NCBI GenBank assembly: GCA_045646365.1
Contig: JAZRKP010000089.1
Coordinates: forward strand, 1-35,829
Direction: 5' to 3'
DNA from: SIG454 sp045646365
GTDB lineage: Bacteria; Bacillota; Clostridia; Monoglobales; Monoglobaceae
DNA: 35,829 nt
This document shows positions 1-6,920 of this stretch, in pieces. The notes under the pieces were generated by a model that saw nothing but the letters and a program-made list of their open reading frames with translations, had not been told where the DNA came from and did not search any database. The position numbers and the translations under genes were made by a program. The number at the start of each line of letters is the position of its first letter. Position 1 is the first letter of the stretch.

Positions 1-1890
1 ATGGGTGACGATTGTGGTACAGGTGTTGCATTTACACGTGATCCTGCTACAGGTGAAAAGGGCCTTATGGGTGAATTCCTTGTAAACGCACAGGGCGGAG
101 ACGTCGTTGCCGGTGTAAGAACACCAATGCCAATCGCAGAAATGGCAGACAAGTTCCCTGAAGCATTCAAGAAGTTCAACGAAGTTTGTGCTATTCTTGA
201 AGACCATTACAGAGATATGCAGGATATGGAATTCACTATCCAGCAGGGTAAACTCTATATGCTCCAGACAAGAAATGGTAAGAGAACAGCAAAAGCTGCT
301 CTTAAGATTGCTTGTGACTTAGTTGACGAGAGAATGATCGATAAGAAGAAGGCTGTTGCTATGATCGACCCAAGAAACCTCGACACTCTTCTCCACCCAC
401 AGTTCGATGCTAAAGCATTAAAGGCTGCAACACCAATGGGCAGAGGTCTCGGTGCTTCTCCTGGTGCTGCTTGCGGTAAAGTTGTATTCACAGCTGAAGA
501 CGCTGAAGCTTGGAACGCAAGAGGCGAAAAGGTTATCCTCGTTCGTCTTGAAACATCCCCAGAAGATATTACAGGTATGAAAGCTTCTCAGGGTATTTTG
601 ACAGTTCGTGGCGGTATGACATCTCACGCTGCCGTTGTTGCTCGTGGTATGGGTACTTGCTGTGTATCCGGTTGCGGCGACATCAATATGGACGAAGAAA
701 ACAAGAAGTTTACTCTTGCAGGTAAGACATTTACAGAAGGCGACAGCATTTCTATCGACGGTTCAACAGGTAACATCTATGACGGTATTATCCCAACTGT
801 TGATGCTGAAATCGCTGGCGAATTCGGTAGAATTATGGAATGGGCTGATGAATTCAGAACACTCAAAGTTAGAACAAACGCTGATACTCCTGCTGACGCT
901 AAGAAAGCTCGTGAGCTCGGCGCTGAAGGTATCGGTCTCTGCCGTACAGAACATATGTTCTTTGAAGCTGACAGAATCGCTGCTTTCCGTGAAATGATTT
1001 GTGCTGACACTGTTGAAGCAAGAGAAGCTGCTCTTGATAAGATTCTTCCTTATCAGCAGAGTGACTTCGAAAAGCTTTATGAAGCTTTAGAAGGTTGTCC
1101 TGTTACAATCAGATTCTTAGACCCACCACTCCACGAATTCGTTCCAACAGAAGAAGCTGACATCAAGGCTTTAGCTGATGCACAGGGCAAAACTGTTGCT
1201 GATATCAAGGCTCTTATCGCTTCATTACACGAATTCAACCCAATGATGGGTCACCGTGGTTGCCGTCTCGCAGTAACATATCCTGAAATTGCAAAAATGC
1301 AGACAAAGGCTGTTATTCGTGCGGCTATCAATGTTAAGAAGAATCATCCGGACTGGAACGTTGTTCCGGAAATTATGATTCCGCTCCCAGGCGATATGAA
1401 GGAATTCAAGTATGTTAAGAACTTCGTTGTTGCTACTGCTGATGCTGAAATCGCAGCTGCAGGCGCTGACCTTAAGTACGAAGTTGGTACTATGATGGAA
1501 ATCCCAAGAGCTTGTCTCACAGCTGATTCTATCGCAACAGAGGCTGAATTCTTCTGCTTCGGTACTAACGACTTAACACAGATGACATACGGTTTCTCAA
1601 GAGACGATGCTGGTAAGTTCTTAGACGCTTACTATGACGCTAAAATCTTCGAGAACGACCCATTTGCTAAGCTTGACCAGACAGGTGTTGGTAAGCTTAT
1701 GGAAATGGCAGTTGATATGGGTAAAAAGACTCGTGCAACAATGCACTGCGGTATCTGCGGTGAGCACGGCGGCGACCCAGTATCTGTTGAGTTCTGTCAT
1801 ACAATCGGTCTTGACTATGTATCATGTTCACCATTCCGTGTTCCGATCGCAAGACTTGCAGCGGCTCAGGCAGCTATTAAAGAAATGTAA
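1..1890 (+). CDS. ppdK: pyruvate, phosphate dikinase, C-terminal ~72% (5' end outside window)
   Basis: This enzyme interconverts pyruvate + ATP + Pi and PEP + AMP + PPi in the cytoplasm, in glycolysis/gluconeogenesis of many anaerobes. The frame is open from the first base. The ATG at position 1 is almost certainly internal, because the family is about 870-880 aa and only 629 are present. The window begins in the end of the nucleotide-binding domain (CGTGVAFTRDP). It continues through the swivelling phosphohistidine domain with GGMTSHAAVVARG, whose catalytic His is codon 209, and the PEP/pyruvate TIM barrel. There FGTNDLTQM and CGICGEHGG lie near the end, with the expected catalytic Cys at codon 583. 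Codon use (many gct, gtt, aag) suggests high expression. It is followed by two near-identical terminators. Identification is secure; the true start cannot be seen. Confidence 0.97.
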   Translation: MGDDCGTGVAFTRDPATGEKGLMGEFLVNAQGGDVVAGVRTPMPIAEMADKFPEAFKKFNEVCAILEDHYRDMQDMEFTIQQGKLYMLQTRNGKRTAKAALKIACDLVDERMIDKKKAVAMIDPRNLDTLLHPQFDAKALKAATPMGRGLGASPGAACGKVVFTAEDAEAWNARGEKVILVRLETSPEDITGMKASQGILTVRGGMTSHAAVVARGMGTCCVSGCGDINMDEENKKFTLAGKTFTEGDSISIDGSTGNIYDGIIPTVDAEIAGEFGRIMEWADEFRTLKVRTNADTPADAKKARELGAEGIGLCRTEHMFFEADRIAAFREMICADTVEAREAALDKILPYQQSDFEKLYEALEGCPVTIRFLDPPLHEFVPTEEADIKALADAQGKTVADIKALIASLHEFNPMMGHRGCRLAVTYPEIAKMQTKAVIRAAINVKKNHPDWNVVPEIMIPLPGDMKEFKYVKNFVVATADAEIAAAGADLKYEVGTMMEIPRACLTADSIATEAEFFCFGTNDLTQMTYGFSRDDAGKFLDAYYDAKIFENDPFAKLDQTGVGKLMEMAVDMGKKTRATMHCGICGEHGGDPVSVEFCHTIGLDYVSCSPFRVPIARLAAAQAAIKEM

Positions 1891-1907
1891 TTCCATTTCG
1901 GAATATG

Positions 1908-1940
1908 AAAAGGGTAGGCTATGTGCCTGCCCTTTTGTTT
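1908..1940 (+). terminator. intrinsic terminator of ppdK, copy 1
   Basis: A 12-bp stem (AAAAGGGTAGGC, 1908-1919, with GCCTGCCCTTTT, 1925-1936) contains one G-U pair and a 5-nt loop. It is followed by a T-rich tract to 1940 and lies 18 nt after the ppdK stop codon. Confidence 0.88.
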
Positions 1941-1992
1941 TGTTAAGGCTGCCTTGAGCCTATTAAAAAAATGTAATTCCATTTCGGAATTT

Positions 1993-2026
1993 AAAAAGGG
2001 TAGGCTTTGTGCCTACCCTTTTGTTT
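1993..2026 (+). terminator. intrinsic terminator of ppdK, copy 2
   Basis: This is the duplicated version of the preceding terminator. It has a perfect AAAAGGGTAGGC / GCCTACCCTTTT stem around a short TTTGT loop, followed by TGTTTTG. It probably acts as a back-up for read-through. Confidence 0.85.
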
Positions 2027-2062
2027 TGTGGTTCGTAAGTGTGGTATTTTGTGCGTTTAATC

Positions 2063-2090
2063 AAAAAAGGTGGGCAAGCCCACCTTTTAG
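2063..2090 (-). terminator. bidirectional terminator overlapping the rpiB stop
   Basis: GGTGGGC (2069-2075) pairs with GCCCACC (2078-2084) across a 2-nt centre. Flanking A4/T4 blocks lengthen the stem. On the minus strand six Ts follow the stem (2063-2068), which suits termination of the rpiB transcript. The plus strand has TTTTAG and could stop residual ppdK transcription. Confidence 0.8.
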
Positions 2091-2512
2091 TCTTCTATTT
2101 TACCAACTCTTATTGCGTGGCGTCCGCCCTGAAATTCTGCTTTAAGATACGCTTCAACCATTTCAAGTGCAATCTCTACACCTGTTATTCTCTCACCCAG
2201 GCATATAACATTTGCATCGTTATGTTCTTTTGTCACTCTTGCAGAAAATGAATCGGTTATATGTGCCGCTCTTATTCCTTTAATCTTATTAGCCGCCATA
2301 CTCATTCCAATGCCTGTTCCGCAAATCAAAATTCCCTTATCACATTCACCGGAAACGATTGCTCCGCAAGCCGCTTTTGCAATATCAGGATAGTCGCAGG
2401 AATCTGCAGTGTATGTACCGAAATCCTTATAGGTTTCCCCCAATTCTTCAAGTTTTTTCATTATGGCGTTTTTAAGATTAAGCCCGCCATGGTCACATCC
2501 TATTGCTATCAT
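2087..2512 (-). CDS. rpiB: ribose-5-phosphate isomerase B (or allose/galactose-6-phosphate isomerase relative)
   Basis: This RpiB/LacAB-family isomerase interconverts ribose-5-P and ribulose-5-P in the non-oxidative pentose phosphate pathway. At 141 aa it has the usual family length. The N-terminus MIAIGCDHGG carries the conserved Asp7-His8 pair. The active-site cysteine lies in LICGTGIGMS (Cys64), and the substrate-binding HNDANVICLGER segment follows. The start overlaps the last 20 nt of the upstream gene, which suggests translational coupling in a two-gene operon. The stop sits inside a strong terminator. Its partner in the operon is not an obvious pentose enzyme, so the specific sugar phosphate is inferred from the family. 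Confidence 0.93.
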   Translation of the reverse strand: MIAIGCDHGGLNLKNAIMKKLEELGETYKDFGTYTADSCDYPDIAKAACGAIVSGECDKGILICGTGIGMSMAANKIKGIRAAHITDSFSARVTKEHNDANVICLGERITGVEIALEMVEAYLKAEFQGGRHAIRVGKIED

Positions 2513-3929
2513 TATTCTTCCTCCTGTAATTTTTTATAAGTGATACCGCAAGCTCATCAAGCCTTTGGTACATAATTTTCATATCCGCTTTGCAAATCAA
2601 TTCTTCCTCATCAACTTCTTCTCCGTTCCAAAGTTTTAGTGCGATTTCTTTCCAGTAACCACTTTTATTCTTCAAAAACATCAAAGACCTTTTTGCAAAG
2701 TTTTCATATTTTCTGCCCTCATATAAATAAAGAGCAATAAGGCATATTGCCGTTGATAAAACGAGCATACTTTCCTCATAAACATACGGTTCCGCAATAA
2801 CTCCGTCCTGTGTCTGTGAGGACAAAATCCTTTCCATGACTTCCTCTGTGTTGACCTCATATTTTTCTTTCAAATAACCGCCATTTTCTTTGTATGTATA
2901 ATCACAATAAGCGATAATTCCTGCAGGGGCATTACCCGAAAACCCCGCAAGAGCAATATCACCCATAACCGCATTACATTTTACTGCAATTTCGTTTATC
3001 TCATCCCGAACCAGATATTTTTTCTCAGGAGAAGCATTTTTCATTTTCTCCTCCAGTATTTTTACCATTTCTTTTGCACATAGCAGTTCAACAGGCATAT
3101 ACAAAAGTCTTGTTGAAATAGAGCCAAAATATATCTCCTCTGTCTCACGGTTATCCTCTCGGATAATCCGTATCCCTTTTGGCGGAATAATGCTGTGTTT
3201 CACAAAACAATGTGCCTTGCAACCATGTTTCAGGATTATTTTATCATTCATAATCCTTGTTCCCAGACCGCCTATTATTTCAATTCGTGCAAAAACAGAA
3301 TTCTCGCCCTCACCTATTGTTGGGAAAAAACTGCAATAGGCAATATTATCGCCAAAAACCCGCCTTGAAACCATTACGGAATTTTTTCTATCATCCACAT
3401 ATTCAATATCTAAAACACAGTTTTCGCCATTTATATCTGCCTCAAACTCCGCTTCAAGCAGATTGCCGTCTTTCCTCTGTTTTATATCCTTACCTGATGA
3501 GCTGATACTGACAGCCCCACCATGGACTTTTACCGCAATCTTCCCAAAAACCGCATCTCCCCAGCCACAGGGAAACATTATGCTCATTCTGTTTTTGTAA
3601 TTCTCAGAGCCTGAAACGGACTTAATTTTAACCTCAACATCCCCGTCATTTAAGACACCATTTAGTTTTAAAACGATTCGTCCGTCCATACGGTTTGCAA
3701 CAAGAACTGTGTTTTTGCAAGGTTTAGCATAAAACTCACGGATATTAACGGCTCTCGCCTCAGAAAACACCGCTCCGTTTTGCATTACTGTCATATCATT
3801 TATAGTACCTTTTGGGATAAAAGGCAGAACTATATCCTCGTCAAACGGCGGTTTAACACAGAACCACGCCTCAGTTTCCACGAAGTTTTCAAATATATCA
3901 ACCGTTATTTTCGCCTCGATTATTCCCAT
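2493..3929 (-). CDS. unrecognised 478-aa protein, possible distant VIT-like N-terminal domain
   Basis: I do not firmly recognise this protein. The first ~100 residues alternate short beta-strand-like segments (ITVDIFENFVETEAWF, then LPFIPKGTINDMTV). This recalls the vault/inter-alpha-trypsin (VIT) fold. The middle remains beta-rich. The last ~170 residues are helical and include an ILSSQTQDGVIAEPY stretch followed by ALYLYEGRKYENFAKR, similar in style to the helical tail of VIT/VWA proteins. I see no VWA metal-binding DxSxS motif, no signal peptide and no convincing transmembrane segment. It is the first gene of an operon with rpiB and overlaps it by 20 nt. The start ATG at 3929 has a modest GGTGA ribosome site 9 nt upstream and a good promoter at 3963-3991. 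The domain assignment is an inference. Confidence 0.7.
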   Translation of the reverse strand: MGIIEAKITVDIFENFVETEAWFCVKPPFDEDIVLPFIPKGTINDMTVMQNGAVFSEARAVNIREFYAKPCKNTVLVANRMDGRIVLKLNGVLNDGDVEVKIKSVSGSENYKNRMSIMFPCGWGDAVFGKIAVKVHGGAVSISSSGKDIKQRKDGNLLEAEFEADINGENCVLDIEYVDDRKNSVMVSRRVFGDNIAYCSFFPTIGEGENSVFARIEIIGGLGTRIMNDKIILKHGCKAHCFVKHSIIPPKGIRIIREDNRETEEIYFGSISTRLLYMPVELLCAKEMVKILEEKMKNASPEKKYLVRDEINEIAVKCNAVMGDIALAGFSGNAPAGIIAYCDYTYKENGGYLKEKYEVNTEEVMERILSSQTQDGVIAEPYVYEESMLVLSTAICLIALYLYEGRKYENFAKRSLMFLKNKSGYWKEIALKLWNGEEVDEEELICKADMKIMYQRLDELAVSLIKNYRRKNNDSNRM

Positions 3930-3962
3930 TTACGCAGTTCACCGCCCCTCATCCGCTCCTAT

Positions 3963-3991
3963 ATTATATACCAATAACAAATTAAAATCAA
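3963..3991 (-). promoter_or_regulatory. sigma-A promoter for the 478-aa gene and rpiB
   Basis: On the minus strand the -35 TTGATT (3986-3991) and the -10 TATAAT (3963-3968) are separated by exactly 17 bp. The promoter lies about 35 nt upstream of the ATG at 3929. Confidence 0.7.
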
Positions 3992-4070
3992 GTTTTTTTA
4001 ATAACTATGTAACCAAAACAGGAAAATTCCATATTATGAAATTGAGAAGACAGTAAAGGAGGTGCAATCA

Positions 4071-4196
4071 ATGGGCTGTGGAAATAACTGTTTATGGATA
4101 ATTGTTCTGATTTTACTCTTTAGCTGCTGTGGCTGCGGAAACAATGGTATATCTACTACAAACAGCGGTTGCGGTTGTGGTTGCGGTTGTGACTAA
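4071..4196 (+). CDS. small cysteine-rich membrane peptide, paralog 1 (41 aa)
   Basis: This short gene has a strong AAAGGAGGTG ribosome site 7-8 nt before ATG. The peptide starts MGCGNNCLWI, has a hydrophobic helix (LWIIVLILLFS), a CCGCG motif and a linker, and ends in alternating Gly-Cys (GCGCGCGCD). It resembles small clostridial high-cysteine proteins that are often auto-annotated 'chorion class high-cysteine HCB protein 13'; their function is not established to my knowledge. The next gene is a close paralog 39 nt downstream. A CATATTATG element at 4030-4038 with AACC 15 nt upstream vaguely resembles a sporulation sigma-K promoter, which is weak evidence. Proximity to spoIIE makes a spore role possible, but this is inference. 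Confidence 0.8.
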   Translation: MGCGNNCLWIIVLILLFSCCGCGNNGISTTNSGCGCGCGCD

Positions 4197-4235
4197 AAAT
4201 CATCTTAAACTTTCTTCATAAAGGAGGTGAATAGT

Positions 4236-4358
4236 ATGGGATGCTTTGGAGATAACGGCTGTATCTGGATTATCATTTTAATCCTCTTGTTCAGCTGCTG
4301 CGGAAATGGTGGTGTATCTACTGCAAATAGCGGTTGTGGCTGCGGTTGCGGTTGCTAA
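4236..4358 (+). CDS. small cysteine-rich membrane peptide, paralog 2 (40 aa)
   Basis: Preceded by AAGGAGGTGA, this peptide shares the plan of its neighbour: MGCFGDNGC, then the hydrophobic segment IWIIILILLFS, then CCGNGG, then the tail NSGCGCGCGC and stop. Conservation of both ends and of codon frame between the two copies, with silent as well as conservative differences, argues that both are translated. A strong terminator closes the pair. Possible roles are a cell- or spore-envelope peptide cross-linked through cysteines, or a metal-binding peptide. No modification enzyme is adjacent, so I do not call it a RiPP precursor. Confidence 0.8.
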   Translation: MGCFGDNGCIWIIILILLFSCCGNGGVSTANSGCGCGCGC

Positions 4359-4362
4359 ACCA

Positions 4363-4407
4363 AAATAAATAGCGTGTCGGCAAAAGTCGACACGCTATAT
4401 TTATTTA
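4363..4407. terminator. bidirectional terminator between the cysteine-rich pair and spoIIE
   Basis: AGCGTGTCG (4371-4379) pairs with CGACACGCT (4387-4395) around an 8-nt loop. AAATAAAT/ATTTATTT flanks extend the helix with a 2-nt bulge and give an A/T-rich tract on either side. It serves the small genes on the plus strand and spoIIE on the minus strand, overlapping the spoIIE stop. Confidence 0.85.
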
Positions 4408-6744
4408 TGCAATCTTTTTTCTGACTTTTAATGAAATGACCGTCATATCGTCATAAGCCTCACCATTATTTTCCTCTATAGCTTTGTTTAAAAGCTGTGC
4501 CGCAAAGTCGTTTGCGGAGGTTGTGTCAACAGATTCCATAAAGCATTTTATCCATTTATCTCCGCCTTTCTTACTCTCGACTCCATCTGTAACCATAACA
4601 ATCGTGTCTCCGTCCTTAACCCGTCTGGCAAAGGTTGCGACCTCCATTTCAGGCATAAGTCCGACAGGCAGCGATGCGGCTCTAACCGTTTCAACACACT
4701 CCCCCTGTTTGATAAAGCTTGGCTCAGCACCTGTTTTAATGAACTCCACCTCACCAGTGTGCAAATCAATTATGCACATATCCAAAGTCACAAAATCTTC
4801 GTTTGCCGATTTAAGTACCATAATTGAGTTTATAAGCTTGACCGCAAGATGCTTATCAAAGCCTGCTCTGAGAAAACTGTCAAGAAGTTCGATTATCGCC
4901 TGACTCTCCATTGCCGCTCTTTTCCCTGTTCCCATTCCGTCGCTCAAAGTTATAACAAATTTACCACCTCCAGGCATAATACACTTGAAATTATCTCCGC
5001 TTTCCTCTGATGCCCCAACACTTGCATATCCCTGTTCAATTTCAAACTGTTCACTCTCGTCAATCATAATCATAACATCTTCCCCCTCATCTTTTATTTT
5101 ATTAAGTCTCACCTGACGGCTTATAATACTTTCAACCGCATTTCTTATAACTGCTTTCCCCCGATTCGTCCAGTCCGACGCTCTTATCCGCATCTCAATC
5201 CGTGTTTTTTTATCACGGTTTCTGATAACATTCATTTCCCGAACCTTAATACCACGGCTCTCAATTCTCATTCTCATTTCCGATGCCGTGAGACTGTCAT
5301 AATTTATATCCTCATTTATTTCTCTTGCAAGCTCATTTATAATTGTTGATACTCCCGCAATCTGTTGTCCGACCGCCTGACGGCTTTCACCAAGACGCTT
5401 TTGCCAGGAGTTATTTATTCTGTAAATATGAAACTGATTGTTAAGTTCAGCGGTAAGCTTAGGAATATTTCCGCAGTTAGACTTAAAAACCTCATTCAAG
5501 TCCTCCTCCCTTGCTATTCCGCTTTTGTCCATATACTCAAGGATTTTAAAGAATCGTTTATATGTGGCATTGAACTCACTGCCCCAGCACAAGTCCGACT
5601 TTTTACATTTTCTGCAAACCTTGTCCGCCGTTCTGTCAAACACCGTTGCTATATCAGCATAATTCTCTTTCTCCTCCGCCGAAAGTTTTGTCAGTGTTTC
5701 GCCAAACACTATAAATGACGACGACACCGCCTTAAGACGCAGAATGATACTCCCTTTAATTTTTCTTATAAGAGCAGACTCACTGTTTTTTATTTTAAAG
5801 AGCCTGCCGAATCTGTCGTATATTTTATCGGGAACTGTTGAAAACGCCGCCGCAGCCACCGCAATTTCATAAACATTTATCATTTCCCGCATCGCCCCGT
5901 TCACATACACAATAACAACCGCATCAGACAGAGCAAGTGCCGCAATCGCCCAGACTTTACCTTTTTTCGCAACGGCACCCGTCATAAGTGCGCAAAATCC
6001 AAACGCACCCATAAATGGTAAAAAATAATCAGTTTCTATTCCCGAAAGCATTCCAACGCCAATCCCCACTGCCGCCGCAACAGAACAACCGCAGCTTTTT
6101 GCCGCCACGAGGATTATAAACGCTGCAACTGTGTTCGCTACGGAAAATCCACTTATAAACTCAAAATTCTTCAAACTCAAAAACGCCACAGCACCAAGAA
6201 AAATCACCGCAAGTTTTTCTTCTCCTGACAGATTTCTTGAAAACAGTCGTTTCTCTCTTATTATATTTTTCCCCTTCAGCGAGGTATAAGCTCCCAAGAC
6301 TATCCCAATTTCCTCAAGCAGAAGATTCATAAATCCGCCCACAGAATAGCCTCTTATATAACCTATTCCCAAATCCGTCACCAAAAGTGCTCCGCACATA
6401 ATTAAAGGTGCAATCTTATTACTTAATCTCACGCCGCTTTCCAGAACAAAAAGAGCGGAGATATACATAAAAACCGTCATAGCATACCTGACAATCATCA
6501 GCTTATCCCCGACAAAAACACTCCCTAACGTTACAAACACTGCACTTAAAACTGCCTTGAGTGAAAGTTTTTTCTCAAGCGTCATAAACCCCAGTCCAAA
6601 CGGAGCTATCCCAAAATACGGAGCTGCCGCTCCCATAAAAATCCCTGCTATCCTTTCCAAAAAATCCCGCTTATTTATTACCGCTTTTTTTCTCGGCGGC
6701 TTTGTTACTATTCTCTCATAGGCAATCATATCGGTATTTTGCAT
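4405..6744 (-). CDS. spoIIE: stage II sporulation protein E (PP2C-type serine phosphatase)
   Basis: SpoIIE dephosphorylates the anti-sigma-factor antagonist SpoIIAA, which activates sigma-F in the forespore, and it associates with the polar division septum. I start it at 6744 (MQNTDMIAYE): a GGAGGAG site lies 7 nt upstream, and the predicted transcript begins downstream of the longer candidate ATG at 6792. At 779 aa it is close to family size. The N-terminal ~300 residues hold about ten membrane segments. A cysteine cluster (CRKCKKSDLCW) follows in the regulatory region. The C-terminal PP2C domain has metal-binding Asp602 in LSDGMGTG and Asp720 in VTDGVES. It is monocistronic and diverges from the rnf operon. 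Confidence 0.96.
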   Translation of the reverse strand: MQNTDMIAYERIVTKPPRKKAVINKRDFLERIAGIFMGAAAPYFGIAPFGLGFMTLEKKLSLKAVLSAVFVTLGSVFVGDKLMIVRYAMTVFMYISALFVLESGVRLSNKIAPLIMCGALLVTDLGIGYIRGYSVGGFMNLLLEEIGIVLGAYTSLKGKNIIREKRLFSRNLSGEEKLAVIFLGAVAFLSLKNFEFISGFSVANTVAAFIILVAAKSCGCSVAAAVGIGVGMLSGIETDYFLPFMGAFGFCALMTGAVAKKGKVWAIAALALSDAVVIVYVNGAMREMINVYEIAVAAAAFSTVPDKIYDRFGRLFKIKNSESALIRKIKGSIILRLKAVSSSFIVFGETLTKLSAEEKENYADIATVFDRTADKVCRKCKKSDLCWGSEFNATYKRFFKILEYMDKSGIAREEDLNEVFKSNCGNIPKLTAELNNQFHIYRINNSWQKRLGESRQAVGQQIAGVSTIINELAREINEDINYDSLTASEMRMRIESRGIKVREMNVIRNRDKKTRIEMRIRASDWTNRGKAVIRNAVESIISRQVRLNKIKDEGEDVMIMIDESEQFEIEQGYASVGASEESGDNFKCIMPGGGKFVITLSDGMGTGKRAAMESQAIIELLDSFLRAGFDKHLAVKLINSIMVLKSANEDFVTLDMCIIDLHTGEVEFIKTGAEPSFIKQGECVETVRAASLPVGLMPEMEVATFARRVKDGDTIVMVTDGVESKKGGDKWIKCFMESVDTTSANDFAAQLLNKAIEENNGEAYDDMTVISLKVRKKIA

Positions 6745-6778
6745 CAAATTTCTCCTCCATCGTTTTTTCCTGACCTCT

Positions 6779-6813
6779 ATTATATGCTTCATAACCGAAA
6801 ATATATGTCAAAA
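6779..6813 (-). promoter_or_regulatory. spoIIE promoter with 21-bp spacer and Spo0A-box-like sequence
   Basis: On the minus strand TTGACA (6806-6811) and TATAAT (6779-6784) are perfect hexamers separated by 21 bp. Bacillus subtilis spoIIE and spoIIG promoters are known to have such over-long spacers and to need Spo0A~P. The plus-strand TGTCAAAA at 6806-6813 overlaps the -35 and differs by one base from the 0A box core TGTCGAAA. The predicted start is near 6772, about 28 nt before the chosen ATG. Confidence 0.7.
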
Positions 6814-6842
6814 TTTGGTAATTTGTTAAAAAATAATTTAAT

Positions 6843-6871
6843 TTGCATTTTTCGTCGGAGTGTGCTATAAT
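6843..6871 (+). promoter_or_regulatory. sigma-A promoter of the rnf operon (extended -10)
   Basis: TTGCAT (6843-6848) and TATAAT (6866-6871) are separated by 17 bp, with TGC directly before the -10, which is an extended -10 element. It lies 50 nt upstream of the rnfC start. Confidence 0.85.
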
Positions 6872-6920
6872 AATGTATTGGTATAAAAACTATAATTAAA
6901 AGAGAAAAAGGAAGATTTTT

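Larger units (their letters stand above)
1874..2030 (+). repeat. tandem duplication of ppdK 3' end plus terminator (86-bp period)
   Basis: The segment from 1874 (CTATTAAAGAAATGTAA, the last ppdK codons and stop) through the terminator T-tract recurs from 1960 to 2030 with only a few substitutions. The second copy keeps a non-functional relic of the ppdK C-terminal codons and stop at 1960-1976, so the duplication included coding sequence. The short dyad ATTCC-ATTTC-GGAAT is also present in both copies. Confidence 0.85.

Noticed and set aside
255..491. Antisense open frames in ppdK and in most other genes
   Set aside because: They have no ribosome sites and overlap strongly conserved genes in the other strand. 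Shadows of real coding.
4071..4358. RiPP precursor peptides
   Set aside because: No radical-SAM, lanthipeptide or other maturase gene is adjacent. The hydrophobic helix and Gly-Cys tail fit a structural high-cysteine peptide equally well.
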